Assembly (NCBI GenBank): GCA_041748655.1
Contig: JBGTCV010000057.1
Location: 1 to 64,000, forward strand
Origin: Leptofilum sp041748655
Lineage (GTDB): Bacteria > Chloroflexota > Anaerolineae > Promineifilales > Promineifilaceae
Direction: 5' to 3'
DNA: 64,000 nucleotides
Shown: positions 28,304 through 36,415 of the stretch, piece after piece
How positions within the stretch are numbered: position 1 is the first letter of the stretch
Layout: every line of letters begins with the position of its first letter
Position numbers and translations under genes: made by a program
The notes under the pieces: model-generated
What the model saw: the letters and a program-made list of their open reading frames with translations, nothing else
Told to the model about the DNA's origin: nothing
The model's database searches: none

Positions 28304-28672
28304 TCAAAATGGATTACTTTTTTTTCTTGATAATGGGCGGATACGGTAGGTGCTTGTTCGGTCATCATTTTTGATCAGCATGACGACAAACTCCTTCCTC
28401 GGATTGTATTCACGGACTAAACGCTTTGTGTCTTCGTCATCATGCTCTTCCAGTTGTTCGCGGGAGAAATAGCCAAAGGGATGGCCACCAGCGGGAATGG
28501 GCTGAGAAGTGGTATCAACAACAATAGCGCCGCGGCCGAAATCTTGGAAAGCAGATTTTGCTGCTGGCCAAAGAATATGGAAATTGTCTTGAATCCATAA
28601 CCGATCGCTCAGACGCTCTTTTTGTGCCCATTCTGGTATATCCGGTCGCCATTTTGGTTCTCTTTCCCTCAT
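28304..28672 (-). CDS. Unknown small protein, GRGAIVVDT family, copy 1
   Basis: The 122-residue protein begins MREREPKWRPDIPEWAQKER. It shares a core with the products of 32554-32916 and 50740-51087: W-I-x-E/D-N-x-x-x-x-x-P-A-A, GRGAIVVDT, NPF/HPF-x-YF, DDED-RLVREYNP, E-FVVML-K-NDR-S-YRIR. The family is not recognised. The start lies 4 bases after the stop of the upstream gene (TAA ATTT ATG), so translation is probably coupled. The compact beta-rich pattern with the conserved GRGA and YRIR blocks suggests a single globular domain. Confidence 0.65.
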   Translation of the reverse strand: MREREPKWRPDIPEWAQKERLSDRLWIQDNFHILWPAAKSAFQDFGRGAIVVDTTSQPIPAGGHPFGYFSREQLEEHDDEDTKRLVREYNPRKEFVVMLIKNDDRTSTYRIRPLSRKKSNPF

Positions 28673-28676
28673 AAAT

Positions 28677-29063
28677 TTAGAGCAAGCGCAATTGATTTGA
28701 GTCGCTGGTTTTTTCTTCTCTGTTTCGATTGCCTTTCTTGCGCAATATGATTTCTTGTTCTACGTGTTCAGGTTGGCCTTGATAATCAACTGTTTCAGGA
28801 GAAAGCTGATGCAGGCGTGACTGATTTTTTTGATAGGCGGGATTGCTACTGGCACCAAAAAACATGCCCAGAGCAAATAGCTCAACTCCTTCGCGTTGTT
28901 CCAAAATTTCAGCATGGGTTAGGGAGTAAGCCGATAAATCCTTGAGGCGGCGCATCATGGTATCGAGGTTCATCTGTCCAGTTTGGACATACTCCATTTC
29001 CCATAAGTTATATATTGTCTCGGCTGCTATGGTCGCAAAGCTGAAAGGCTCCCGCTCCTGCAT
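28677..29063 (-). CDS. Hypothetical protein with MxERxP start
   Basis: The 128-residue protein begins MQEREPFSFATIAAETIYNL. The first 90 residues are helical (NLDTMMRRLKDLSAYSLTHAEILEQREGVELFALGMFFGAS), and the tail is basic and unstructured-looking (RKKGNRNREEKTSDSNQL). No recognised family. It is coupled to the GRGAIVVDT gene just downstream. No Shine-Dalgarno sequence. Confidence 0.55.
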   Translation of the reverse strand: MQEREPFSFATIAAETIYNLWEMEYVQTGQMNLDTMMRRLKDLSAYSLTHAEILEQREGVELFALGMFFGASSNPAYQKNQSRLHQLSPETVDYQGQPEHVEQEIILRKKGNRNREEKTSDSNQLRLL

Positions 29064-29104
29064 GTTGCTGAATAAGTTGATTGAAATTAAAAAACAGTGT
29101 GAGG

Positions 29105-29368
29105 TTAGTTTGTTGGCTGATACCGTTCTACTTTCCTCTTTAGGGCGTCAAATTCGCTACGCTTAACGGTATTTAGTTCTAAATTATCGAGGCTATCAAT
29201 TACTTCATTGTGTAACTTTTCCACCGTAGAAATAATGCTCTTGTTTGATTCTACAATTTGTTCCACAAGACGGTTTTCTACCTTAGTCAGGTCCTTTTGC
29301 GAAACAAATTGAAATTCCTTCAAAATTTGAACTAATCTTTTTTCGGTTAGAGGTTTATCGGCTGCCAT
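29105..29368 (-). CDS. Small coiled-coil protein
   Basis: The 87-residue protein (MAADKPLTEKRLVQILKEFQ..., then KVENRLVEQIVESNKSIISTVEKLHNEVIDSLDNL) is predicted to be almost wholly helical with heptad-like spacing. Such short coiled coils are common as phage or plasmid accessory proteins. A TATTAT box ends 7 bases before ATG and there is no Shine-Dalgarno sequence, again consistent with a leaderless mRNA. Function unknown. Confidence 0.55.
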   Translation of the reverse strand: MAADKPLTEKRLVQILKEFQFVSQKDLTKVENRLVEQIVESNKSIISTVEKLHNEVIDSLDNLELNTVKRSEFDALKRKVERYQPTN

Positions 29369-29534
29369 TAAGGTGATAATAGCATACGGCCGTGGCGTAA
29401 TTCCAGAGGGAAATGTGCAAATTTGAAGACTGAACGGTTACAAAATTGGGTAAAGTGGTAACACCACCCACATCCCCAAAAACCTCACAAACGTCGACCG
29501 CAGCCATGCGAGATTTTGTCTTTACTGAAGACCG

Positions 29535-29753
29535 TGTCAGAGCAACGATGATTTTCGTGTGCGATCCTATGAGGCGATGAACAGGTATAGGGTCGTCGTG
29601 AATCTGGCATGGGCTTATGTGGAACAGCGGTTTGACCGCGAACGTTCGAGCCAGGTTCAGACTTGCGGCATTATCGATAGAAATATGCGATTTCCGCCAT
29701 TGTCGAGTATATTCCTTCTGGGCACTCTCTTCGATCTTCGACTGGTCATTTGA
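29535..29753 (+). pseudogene. Transposase C-terminal fragment
   Basis: In one frame the DNA reads ...NDDFRVRSYEAMNRYRVVVNLAWAYVEQRF, which resembles the end of DDE transposases in which a DFRVRSYEAI block precedes a hydrophobic helix. No catalytic region is left and stop codons lie upstream. This is debris of an insertion sequence in a region rich in such elements. Confidence 0.4.
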
Positions 29754-29811
29754 CTACGGGGTCAGGCGAAGTTTCTAAATTCAACAGATAAAGGATAAGG
29801 AGAAATATATC

Positions 29812-29982
29812 ATGAAACTCAGCAGTCCTAAAGTTGTCACTTTTTGGATGGCCGTGATTCTCGCGGCGCTCGGGGTCCTGGCTGTGTTAGGGAACATCCC
29901 CTCACTTTCCGAGTACGCTTTCTGGCTGGTGGTGGCCGGGTTTGTTTTATTGGCCCTCGGAAATTTGCTAAAAGATCTGTAG
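29812..29982 (+). CDS. Small two-helix membrane protein
   Basis: A 56-residue frame with AAGGAG ten bases before ATG. The product MKLSSPKVVTFWMAVILAAL...YAFWLVVAGFVLLALGNLLKDL has two transmembrane helices joined by GNIPSLSE and a short charged tail. This two-helix layout is common in small Chloroflexota membrane proteins. Function unknown. Confidence 0.65.
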   Translation: MKLSSPKVVTFWMAVILAALGVLAVLGNIPSLSEYAFWLVVAGFVLLALGNLLKDL

Positions 29983-30218
29983 CATTTTGGTTGGGGGCGG
30001 GCTGTCTTTTGATAGCCAGGTCCTCCCTGCTTGAAAGCAGTTCGCTCCCCCTTTTTTCTAATGGTGGTACCCCACCATAAGTATGTAGATATTGTTGTTG
30101 AGCCTGTTCAATTACTGATCTCAGCGAAGCTCTCCATGAAATTGAGTGGTTGATTTTTGATGCTGAATGAACAATAGGTGCGGAGTTTTGCCCTCTAATC
30201 ACAGACTAACAAAACTTG

Positions 30219-30620
30219 GAGCGGGCGGGCGAGATTAAGCCTTTTTTAAGGTGTTGGTGAACCCGAAAGTAGCCCGCCCCCCGCTCAAGCAAACGTTACG
30301 GAGCAGAAGCGAGACAAAGGAATTGAAGCTGTAACGATACAGTCCTTGATGCCCCGATGGAAGACGCCAATTAAGTTGACTAAATATTCTGAGTAAGCGC
30401 CGAATGGGAACGAAGCACCCCGCCGCAGCCAAAGCACACATTTGGCCCCGGCTCGCCAGCAAAAGCCGGGCACAGACAAGCGCGGGGATTCAGAGCGCAG
30501 CGATGACATCCCTGCCAGCTTGCTGGTGTCGGGCTGAAGCGAAAAAAGCGAGCCGAAAAGGGCTTGGTGGGGGGCGTCGGTGGAGGTTGCGGCGCGGAGT
30601 GTGGTCAGTCAAGGACGAGG
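30219..30620. ncRNA. Structured element C, about 400 bp
   Basis: A non-coding G+C-rich tract. GAGCGGGCGGGC (30219) pairs with GCCCGCCCCCCGCTC (ending about 30285). CGCCGCA (30421) pairs with TGCGGCG (30588), enclosing GGCTCGC (30450) with GCGAGCC (30548) and a hairpin CCGGCT...AGCCGGG. The inner part matches element B (27628-27768) in both sequence and pairing. The open frames across it have no coding character. Confidence 0.5.
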
Positions 30621-30626
30621 TTGCTT

Positions 30627-30983
30627 TTATAATTCCGGATCAGCCTGGTCCGGTAGTTTCAGCCAGGTTGTTTGCCGGTTCCCGGCCGTTGTTACCCAAA
30701 TTTCCTTGCCTGTAGGCAGTTGATAAGCGGACGTTATTCGTTGGCTATGGTTGACGGCCAGATCATTCAGCAGCTTTTCCGCCTCGTCTATGTCTCCCCA
30801 ATCCCCTACAAGATGCCTTACTAATACTTCCATCAATTCAAGCTCTGCTTCTTTTAAGGCGGTCAGCGCCTGGGGTGTGGCCATGACCCAACCGCCCTCA
30901 AAGAGCGGCTGAGGGGCGTCGCTCTCCTTCCGGGATCTTTTTTTTCCTTCAAATTCGGTAAAATCCGGCTCTCTTTCCGGCAT
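30627..30983 (-). CDS. Hypothetical protein with MxERxP start
   Basis: The 118-residue protein begins MPEREPDFTEFEGKKRSRKE. The middle is helical and acidic (LTALKEAELELMEVLVRHLVGDWGDIDEAEKLLNDLA) and ends in strands (TSAYQLPTGKEIWVTTAGNR). No family recognised. The inverted repeat of the IS4-like element begins 16 bp upstream of the start, so its native promoter was probably replaced. Confidence 0.55.
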   Translation of the reverse strand: MPEREPDFTEFEGKKRSRKESDAPQPLFEGGWVMATPQALTALKEAELELMEVLVRHLVGDWGDIDEAEKLLNDLAVNHSQRITSAYQLPTGKEIWVTTAGNRQTTWLKLPDQADPEL

Positions 30984-30998
30984 ATGGTTACAACTTTA

Positions 30999-32501
30999 GT
31001 TTTCCCTAATCGGGAATGATAAAAACGCTAAAATGTGCATTATTTTCAAAAATCAAGCTTTCGACAGCCTTATGGCCTCGTAACCAACGGGCAAATGAGC
31101 GGTAACCGACTCCTTTTTGAAAAGTTGTCCAGATAACTGGATACCAACTTTTTTCAAATGCCGTAATAAACGACCATACGTCGGTTTTAGAATCCGGTCC
31201 CAGAAGCCAGCTCGAAAAGGCGGCAATGTTGCTGCCACATATTTCAGCAACGACCCAAAGATGAGCGATAAGACTGGCAACCGTTGCATCGCGGTTGGAT
31301 GGTGTACGTAATGTGTCCCGCCTCCGCCAGACAGTATGTATTTTCCAGTTTGCGGCAATCCCTCAATCGGCCAGCGTGAAACATAGATTTTGCAAGCGGC
31401 TCGTGGCTTCAATGACAACAAGGGGGTGCCAATCAACATGGGATCCTCATAGGCAGGGTCATAAATGGCCATCACTTGTAGCGGTGTATGGCGCAACGTT
31501 TGCTTTTTACGCTTGTCGGTTACTTTTTTCAATTGCCGTTCTAGAAAGTACACCTTATGCCAAATGTGCACCTTTATCTCTCGTCCGCTTTCATCTGTCA
31601 TCTTACAGATTTCATCTGCCGCCGTTGCTGGCAGCGTCTTGCCACCGTGTTTGCGTGCCAGTGGTCGGACAATTTCTGCTTTATATTGGCTTGGTTCAGG
31701 CCCCTTTCCTGAGGTTCGTTTTGGAATCCGTCCCGCTCTTTTGCCAAAGGTAACATTCTTTGCCAAACGGATGAGACTGCGCGGGATATTGGCTTCTATT
31801 GCCTCTACCAACCTGAACCCGGCATCAAATACAGCTATCTCATCTTCAGCTAACTCTTTGGCTACCTGTTTGTATAACTGCTTTTTATGGGCTGAACCAT
31901 CGTTGACACTCAAATCCGCCAAGGCTACATTTTTCAACAGGGCTATTCGTTGTCCATTGACTTGGCCTACTGTGCCAATCATGCCGATTGGTACCGCTGG
32001 GACAGCCTTGTCTGTATCTGAAACATACGCTTTTGCCTTTAATTGCTTCACTGCTGCCCGCCGATACGCTGTAAAATCAACCGGAGCGACCCGATACCCC
32101 TGGACGACAGTTGGCTGCCAGTGGCCTTCTTCATCAACGATTGCTTGCAACTTGTCAATTAGTTCTTTCAAATTGTAGCTGCCATAGGTAACTGCTTTTG
32201 CCCCTCGTCGTGTTCGGGCTTCTCGTTCTTTCTCGTCTTTTACTTCTCGGCGCAAAAATGCCTCTATTGCGGGCGTAACCGCCCCACCCGATTCAATGAA
32301 ATAGCCACTGAACATGGCGCTGATTAAGTCACTTAAGCCCAGGGCTGTTCCTTTTGGTGCAACAGAAACCATTTGTTCAATTAAGTCTAAAATGCGATAA
32401 TTTGCCTGAGTAGGTGTTTTTGGGTGAATGTTTTTCATAACTCTATTTTCCCAAAAAACATCTACTCTGTCCTCTCTTTTTTTACATCAGTTAGGGAGAA
32501 C
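30999..32501 (-). mobile_element. IS4-like insertion sequence, about 1.5 kb
   Basis: Left end GTTTTCCCTAA (30999-31009) and right end, read inward, GTTCTCCCTAA (32501-32491) form an 11-bp inverted repeat with one mismatch around a single transposase gene. No clear target duplication could be identified by eye. Confidence 0.6.
31053..32438 (-). CDS. DDE transposase, IS4-like
   Basis: The 461-residue protein has a N-terminal helical region, a first catalytic Asp candidate in VPAVPIGMIGTVGQ-NGQRIALLKNVALADLSV, and a second in IAVFDAGFRLVEAIEAN (the typical DxGF context of IS4 relatives). A long insertion is followed by a C-terminal YVSRWPIEGLPQTGKY block, where the Glu and the Y-x-R-W pattern of IS4-type transposases are found. 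The element subgroup is not certain. The frame is intact, so it may be mobile. Confidence 0.7.
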   Translation of the reverse strand: MKNIHPKTPTQANYRILDLIEQMVSVAPKGTALGLSDLISAMFSGYFIESGGAVTPAIEAFLRREVKDEKEREARTRRGAKAVTYGSYNLKELIDKLQAIVDEEGHWQPTVVQGYRVAPVDFTAYRRAAVKQLKAKAYVSDTDKAVPAVPIGMIGTVGQVNGQRIALLKNVALADLSVNDGSAHKKQLYKQVAKELAEDEIAVFDAGFRLVEAIEANIPRSLIRLAKNVTFGKRAGRIPKRTSGKGPEPSQYKAEIVRPLARKHGGKTLPATAADEICKMTDESGREIKVHIWHKVYFLERQLKKVTDKRKKQTLRHTPLQVMAIYDPAYEDPMLIGTPLLSLKPRAACKIYVSRWPIEGLPQTGKYILSGGGGTHYVHHPTAMQRLPVLSLIFGSLLKYVAATLPPFRAGFWDRILKPTYGRLLRHLKKVGIQLSGQLFKKESVTAHLPVGYEAIRLSKA

Positions 32502-32553
32502 CAAAGTACAAACAGCATAGCAAAAAGGCTGCGAAAAATGCCAGGAGGAATTG

Positions 32554-32916
32554 CTAACGCTTCTTGCGCTGGCGCTCTAAACGTATCCGGTAAGCGCTGG
32601 TACGATCATTCTCTTTCAGAAGCATAACCACAATTTCCTTCTGGGGATTGTATTCTCGAACCAGCCGCCTGGTATCTTCATCATCGTATGCCTCAATAAA
32701 CGCTTGAGGAAAGTAGGCGAATGGATTGCCGCCGCCTGGAATCGGTTGCAAAACGGTGTCAACGACAATCGCTCCACGCCCCATCTCTGCAAACGCTTCG
32801 TTGGCGGTTGACCAAAAGATGTGGAAATTCTCGCCAATCCAGCCCATGTCGGCCTGGCGTTCCTGGTGCGCCCAATCGGGTATGTCCGGTTTTCTTTGTG
32901 ACCCTCGCTCTTTCAT
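32554..32916 (-). CDS. Unknown small protein, GRGAIVVDT family, copy 2
   Basis: The 120-residue protein begins MKERGSQRKPDIPDWAHQER and is close to copy 1 (28304-28672): shared GRGAIVVDT, QPIP-GG-NPF-YF, DDEDT-RLVREYNP-KE and NDRTS-YRIR. Its ATG overlaps the stop of the PIN toxin gene (ATGA, 32913-32916), so it is translated from the toxin-antitoxin mRNA. That makes it either a third component of the toxin system or a passenger. No known family. Confidence 0.65.
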   Translation of the reverse strand: MKERGSQRKPDIPDWAHQERQADMGWIGENFHIFWSTANEAFAEMGRGAIVVDTVLQPIPGGGNPFAYFPQAFIEAYDDEDTRRLVREYNPQKEIVVMLLKENDRTSAYRIRLERQRKKR

Positions 32917-33332
32917 AGAGTTGGCATTTGGATGCCTTTTTGTCTGGTGTAGAACTTGTCAAAACTAAAGATGGTGGCAATCGCAAAGCGGCGCATGACG
33001 ACGACATTGGCGCAGTCCACGACACTGGTCCCCTTCTTCGCCTGTTTTTGGAAAAAACGCAGCGTCTCCTGGTGCAACTTTTCATCAATATGAATGACAG
33101 GCAGCCTGGACTTTTCCAGCACCGCCAAAAACAGGCGAGCGGCTGCTTGCCCACTCTTGTAACTCAAAACGGTAGCCGTTTCCGTAACGACCAGACTGGT
33201 GGTCACAAGTCGCTGGCCTTGTTTCTCCAGCTGCTCAAAAATGTTGCTTGCTGCCTGGTAATGAGCATCGTCAGGATAAAAACGGCCGACGAAAGCGTCA
33301 CTATCGATGAGAATCTCCAGCGGTCTATTCAT
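32913..33332 (-). CDS. PIN-domain ribonuclease toxin (VapC-like)
   Basis: About 139 residues from the ATG of MNRPLEILIDSDAFVGRFYPDD. It has the four acidic PIN positions: Asp in LIDSDAF, Glu in SLVVTETATVL, Asp in TSVVDCANVVVM and Asp in FSFDKFY. PIN toxins cleave RNA (tRNA or rRNA). The start overlaps the antitoxin stop (ATGAATAG), a standard toxin-antitoxin arrangement. Confidence 0.85.
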   Translation of the reverse strand: MNRPLEILIDSDAFVGRFYPDDAHYQAASNIFEQLEKQGQRLVTTSLVVTETATVLSYKSGQAAARLFLAVLEKSRLPVIHIDEKLHQETLRFFQKQAKKGTSVVDCANVVVMRRFAIATIFSFDKFYTRQKGIQMPTL

Positions 33333-33588
33333 CCCCCCGCCACACTCCTTTCTCGCCGTAAAGCAGTGTGTCAATCGACATCGAGGCGTCGTTAATCCCC
33401 CGCTCCCCAGCGCCCTCCAACTCTTTTAGCCCTCGGTAAATCGCTTGAAGTCGGCCGTTTTCGCGGCGGGCCAACGATTGGGCCAGCAATTCCCGAACCA
33501 ACTTCGTTAAAGAGGTGCCTTCGCTTTGGGCGGTCAATCTCAATTTTTGGTGTAATGGCTCGGGTAACACGAGAGTGGTGCGTACCAT
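33325..33588 (-). CDS. Ribbon-helix-helix antitoxin (VapB-like)
   Basis: The 87-residue protein begins MVRTTLVLPEPLHQKLRLTAQSEGTSLTKLVRELLAQSL, a typical ribbon-helix-helix DNA-binding domain. A longer tail would wrap the toxin. It is expected to repress its own operon (antitoxin, toxin, GRGAIVVDT copy 2). The short TA overlaps support co-regulation. Confidence 0.85.
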   Translation of the reverse strand: MVRTTLVLPEPLHQKLRLTAQSEGTSLTKLVRELLAQSLARRENGRLQAIYRGLKELEGAGERGINDASMSIDTLLYGEKGVWRGDE

Positions 33589-33812
33589 ATACTGTCATCA
33601 TACGCTGCTGGTCACATGCTGTCAATTGGCATTTGGCTGCACCTTCAGCCGGAAATATTCCAGACTGCAACATAGCTTACACAACGGTTTTTTATATAAG
33701 AGAGCGCTCTTGGTCAACTCCCCTTCGGTCGTCATCCGCGGGCAGCGGCGGCAGCGTAACCCTGAATATTGTTGGGTATTTTTCATCATTGTCATCTTAA
33801 GTCCTCCAGGGT

Positions 33813-33835
33813 AGCCCCGACAATTCGTCGGGGCT
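33813..33835. promoter_or_regulatory. Perfect 9-bp hairpin downstream of the zinc-finger gene
   Basis: AGCCCCGAC / GTCGGGGCT with loop AATTC, 12 bases after the stop of the gene at 33847-34203. No T-run, so termination by rho-independent mechanism is unlikely; it may protect the 3' end of the mRNA. Confidence 0.5.
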
Positions 33836-33846
33836 ATGAGGAAAAC

Positions 33847-34203
33847 TCAGACGAATCCCAGGAATTTGTCACATTCCTGGCAAACGGCAAAGGTTCGGCC
33901 TTTGTTCGGCCCTTCCTTCTTGACCACCTGAGTTCGGGTGGCCGGGTGGCTGCAAACCGCTTGACTTTTCGCCTCCTGTACTTCATTATGGTTGGTAACC
34001 GGTTGGACAACCTGTTGTAAAACCTTTTGGACATTGTTTTTACCCGCTAATAATTCGGTAAAGGTTGCGGCTCGGACAACAAGCTGTTCCTCTCGGTTGC
34101 CATTCAAAAACACCGAGTACTGATACATGGGGTAGGACGCTTTCCCGTTTAGAAAATCCCCTGCTTCAGATCCTTGTTCGGCTGGATGTTGAAAATCAGT
34201 CAT
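33847..34203 (-). CDS. Small zinc-binding-type accessory protein
   Basis: The 118-residue protein (MTDFQHPAEQGSEAGDFLNG...) has a beta-type N-terminal half and a C-terminal Cys/His cluster: CSHPATRTQVVKKEGPNKGR followed by FAVCQECDKFLGF, resembling a zinc-ribbon used by nucleic-acid-binding proteins (topoisomerase/primase-like fingers). It has an exceptionally strong ribosome binding site (AAAGGAGGTGAT). Its upstream side is the hairpin-rich region at 34253-34676, which would form its 5' leader if transcribed together. Confidence 0.6.
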   Translation of the reverse strand: MTDFQHPAEQGSEAGDFLNGKASYPMYQYSVFLNGNREEQLVVRAATFTELLAGKNNVQKVLQQVVQPVTNHNEVQEAKSQAVCSHPATRTQVVKKEGPNKGRTFAVCQECDKFLGFV

Positions 34204-34252
34204 TTTTTATCACCTCCTTTCTGCTTCTCCCTGCATTTTGTTTTATATTTTG

Positions 34253-34676
34253 CGAGGGCTGCTGCCCTCGTTACTTGAACTTAAGCACGCTGGCTTTGCG
34301 TGTCAATAGAGGAACCTGCACAGCTTGCTGCGCGGGCAAATCTATTGACACAAAGCAAAGACCAGTGTGCCAAAAAAGGGGACCACCACCTGTGGTGCAG
34401 GTGTCGTGCTGAGCAGTAAATGACTCCTGATGAACGATAAAGGTGTGGTTGGTGGTGGGGAAGGAAATCAGCCGGATGCCTTGCCGGGTCAAAGGTTGGC
34501 GGCGACCCTGCCGCCAATTTACGCAGCCTTTGACCCGGCAAGGTGGCTGATACCATTGGTGGCAAACAAATCAAAAGTTCCGGGAGCAGGACAAGGTAAA
34601 CCACGTGATTTTTGTGGTTTACCGAAAAAATATAGCGTCGCCGTCCTCCTTACCAATTTAGACTGCGGACGGCGAC
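34253..34676. ncRNA. Large hairpin-rich region E (candidate structured RNA)
   Basis: Seen directly: CGAGGGC-TGCT-GCCCTCG (34253); a long stem joining 34285-34310 to 34341-34370 (GCACGCTGG / CCAGTGTGC, then GTGTCAATAGA / TCTATTGACAC); a perfect 17-bp stem 34479-34495 with 34527-34543, closed by ATCAGCC / GGCTGAT and topped by an 8-bp hairpin TTGGCGGC / GCCGCCAA; GGTAAACCAC / GTGGTTTACC (34595-34623); GTCGCCGTCC / GGACGGCGAC (34637-34676). No credible gene crosses it. This density of exact pairing over 420 bases points to a large structured RNA or a DNA-level site. Strand unknown; class not recognised. Confidence 0.6.
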
Positions 34677-34921
34677 ACCTTATTCCAATCACTCAAGATT
34701 TACAGCAGGGTGGATCAAACTTTGCAGACTTTTTTATCGGATGAGGTAGAAAAATCCCCTCCCATAATTTCAGATAATCTCCTGAAAATCTGAGACGAAA
34801 TAAAGCCTCAACGACCAACTTATGCACCATGCTCTAGGATACTGCCAAGTTTTCGTGATTCCAATATAGTAAATCCCCTCTCAAAACCCCGTCTCTTTGT
34901 GCTTTAATGAAATAGCGACCA

Positions 34922-36415
34922 ATGAGATTTCTGCCAAAACGAGCAAAACGAAAAGGTATTGTCTTTGGTTCACGCGGGCCATTTTGGGGTAGCCGGGATT
35001 TAGGATTGGCCCGATACAGTATACCCCTGGAAAATCTCAATACTCATCTCTACGTCGTTGGCCGTTCCGGCAAAGGCAAAAGCAAATTCCTGGAAGGCTT
35101 TTTGCGGCAGCTTATCCAGCAAGGGCAAGGCTGTGGTCTGATTGACCCCCACGGAGATTTAGCCAATAATCTGCTCAAACTCCTGGCCTTTGAACCAGCA
35201 ACCACAGGGAAAAAGCCTTGGCTGGCCGACCCTGCTAATGCCCGAAAACTCATCTACTGCGAACCAGGTCATCCCGATTACTTCATCCCTATGAACGTCC
35301 TGGCCAATGCTGAGGCTCCCTATACTGTCGTCAGCAACGTTATCGAAGCCTTTCAACGAACCTGGAGCGAGGAACTGGCTGCCGCTCCGCAGTTCAAAAA
35401 CGTGGCCCTGCACGGCATTCTCCTTCTGATCGAACATGGCCTTTCCCTGGTGCAGCTCCCCCACCTGTTCATGTACAAAGATTTTCGGGAGCCGCTGCTG
35501 GCCCAAAGCCAAAACGAAGATGTCAAAGGCTTTTTCTACGAACGGTTTGAAAAGTGGGGACGAGAACAAGCAACACGGGTCGAGAGCTTGCTGAACAAAG
35601 TCACCGCGTTAACACTAAACCCCTCGCTCAAGCTCATGTTGGGTGCGGCCGAAAACAGGCTCAACCTGCGCCGGTTTATGGATGAAGGCAATATCCTCAT
35701 CGTCAACCTGGGGATGTGCGACCACGAAACCCGTAACCTGCTGGGCAGCTTGTTGGCCATTCAGCTGGAGCAAGCGGCGCTTTCAAGAGTTGAACTGGAA
35801 GAAGAAAAGCGCCATCGCTGGTACTGCGTCCTCGATGAGTTTCAGCGTTTTGTGGCCAACGAAGGGTCGGCCCAGGCGTTGGCCGAGATGCTATCTGAAG
35901 CCCGCAAGTTTGGCCTCTTTCTTTGCCTGGCTCATCAGGGTTGGCACCAACTGGCCAATTCCCGATTAGAGGGAGCACTGGACCAGGCACAGGTCAAAGT
36001 CGTTTTTGGCAGCGGCACGAAAACCGGCCGTATCGTCGCTGAAGAACTGTTTGTGCCTGATCCGCAAAAGGTCAAACACGAAGCGGCCAACGAAAAAGCC
36101 CATCCGATTTTTGAGAACTGGCTGGAGCAAAAGGAGATGTTCGTTCAGTCGATTCGCACCCAGGAGCATCGGAAGATGCTCCTGCTACCGCCGGACAGCG
36201 ACCAGACAATTGCATTGCGTACTGTGACCGTACCGACCCCTCACGTTGCCAGGGAACAACTGGAGAAACTCAAACGGAACCTGCTGCAAAGGGTGGGCGA
36301 AAAAGTTCAAGCGCCAACCGGCCTGGATGAAGCATTCATTGGGGTTAGTCCAGAATTCGGCCGGCGCGTGCCGCAGGCGGGCAAGGTCGTGGAGAAAGTC
36401 AACCTCTCATGGTGA
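34922..36415 (+). CDS. Type IV coupling / TraD-like conjugative ATPase
   Basis: The 497-residue protein has Walker A GRSGKGKSKF near residue 47, Walker B WYCVLDEFQRF near residue 300 and the VirD4/TraD-like context LAHQGWHQL...DQAQVKVVFGSGTKTGR. The family couples relaxed DNA to a conjugative pore; this form lacks the usual N-terminal membrane helices, like soluble HerA/TraD-type members of Gram-positive ICEs. It is the plus-strand neighbour of hairpin region E, and the replication-relaxation gene lies 6 kb away on the other strand. Together they suggest an integrated conjugative or mobilisable element. Confidence 0.8.
   Translation: MRFLPKRAKRKGIVFGSRGPFWGSRDLGLARYSIPLENLNTHLYVVGRSGKGKSKFLEGFLRQLIQQGQGCGLIDPHGDLANNLLKLLAFEPATTGKKPWLADPANARKLIYCEPGHPDYFIPMNVLANAEAPYTVVSNVIEAFQRTWSEELAAAPQFKNVALHGILLLIEHGLSLVQLPHLFMYKDFREPLLAQSQNEDVKGFFYERFEKWGREQATRVESLLNKVTALTLNPSLKLMLGAAENRLNLRRFMDEGNILIVNLGMCDHETRNLLGSLLAIQLEQAALSRVELEEEKRHRWYCVLDEFQRFVANEGSAQALAEMLSEARKFGLFLCLAHQGWHQLANSRLEGALDQAQVKVVFGSGTKTGRIVAEELFVPDPQKVKHEAANEKAHPIFENWLEQKEMFVQSIRTQEHRKMLLLPPDSDQTIALRTVTVPTPHVAREQLEKLKRNLLQRVGEKVQAPTGLDEAFIGVSPEFGRRVPQAGKVVEKVNLSW

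Noticed and set aside
29837..30202. 121-codon minus-strand frame
   Set aside because: Overlaps the small two-helix membrane gene, which has a good ribosome site; the antisense product is Arg/Ser/Pro-rich.
34253..34676. OMEGA (IscB/TnpB) guide RNA
   Set aside because: No IscB, IsrB or TnpB gene, or recognisable fragment of one, is seen in the window.
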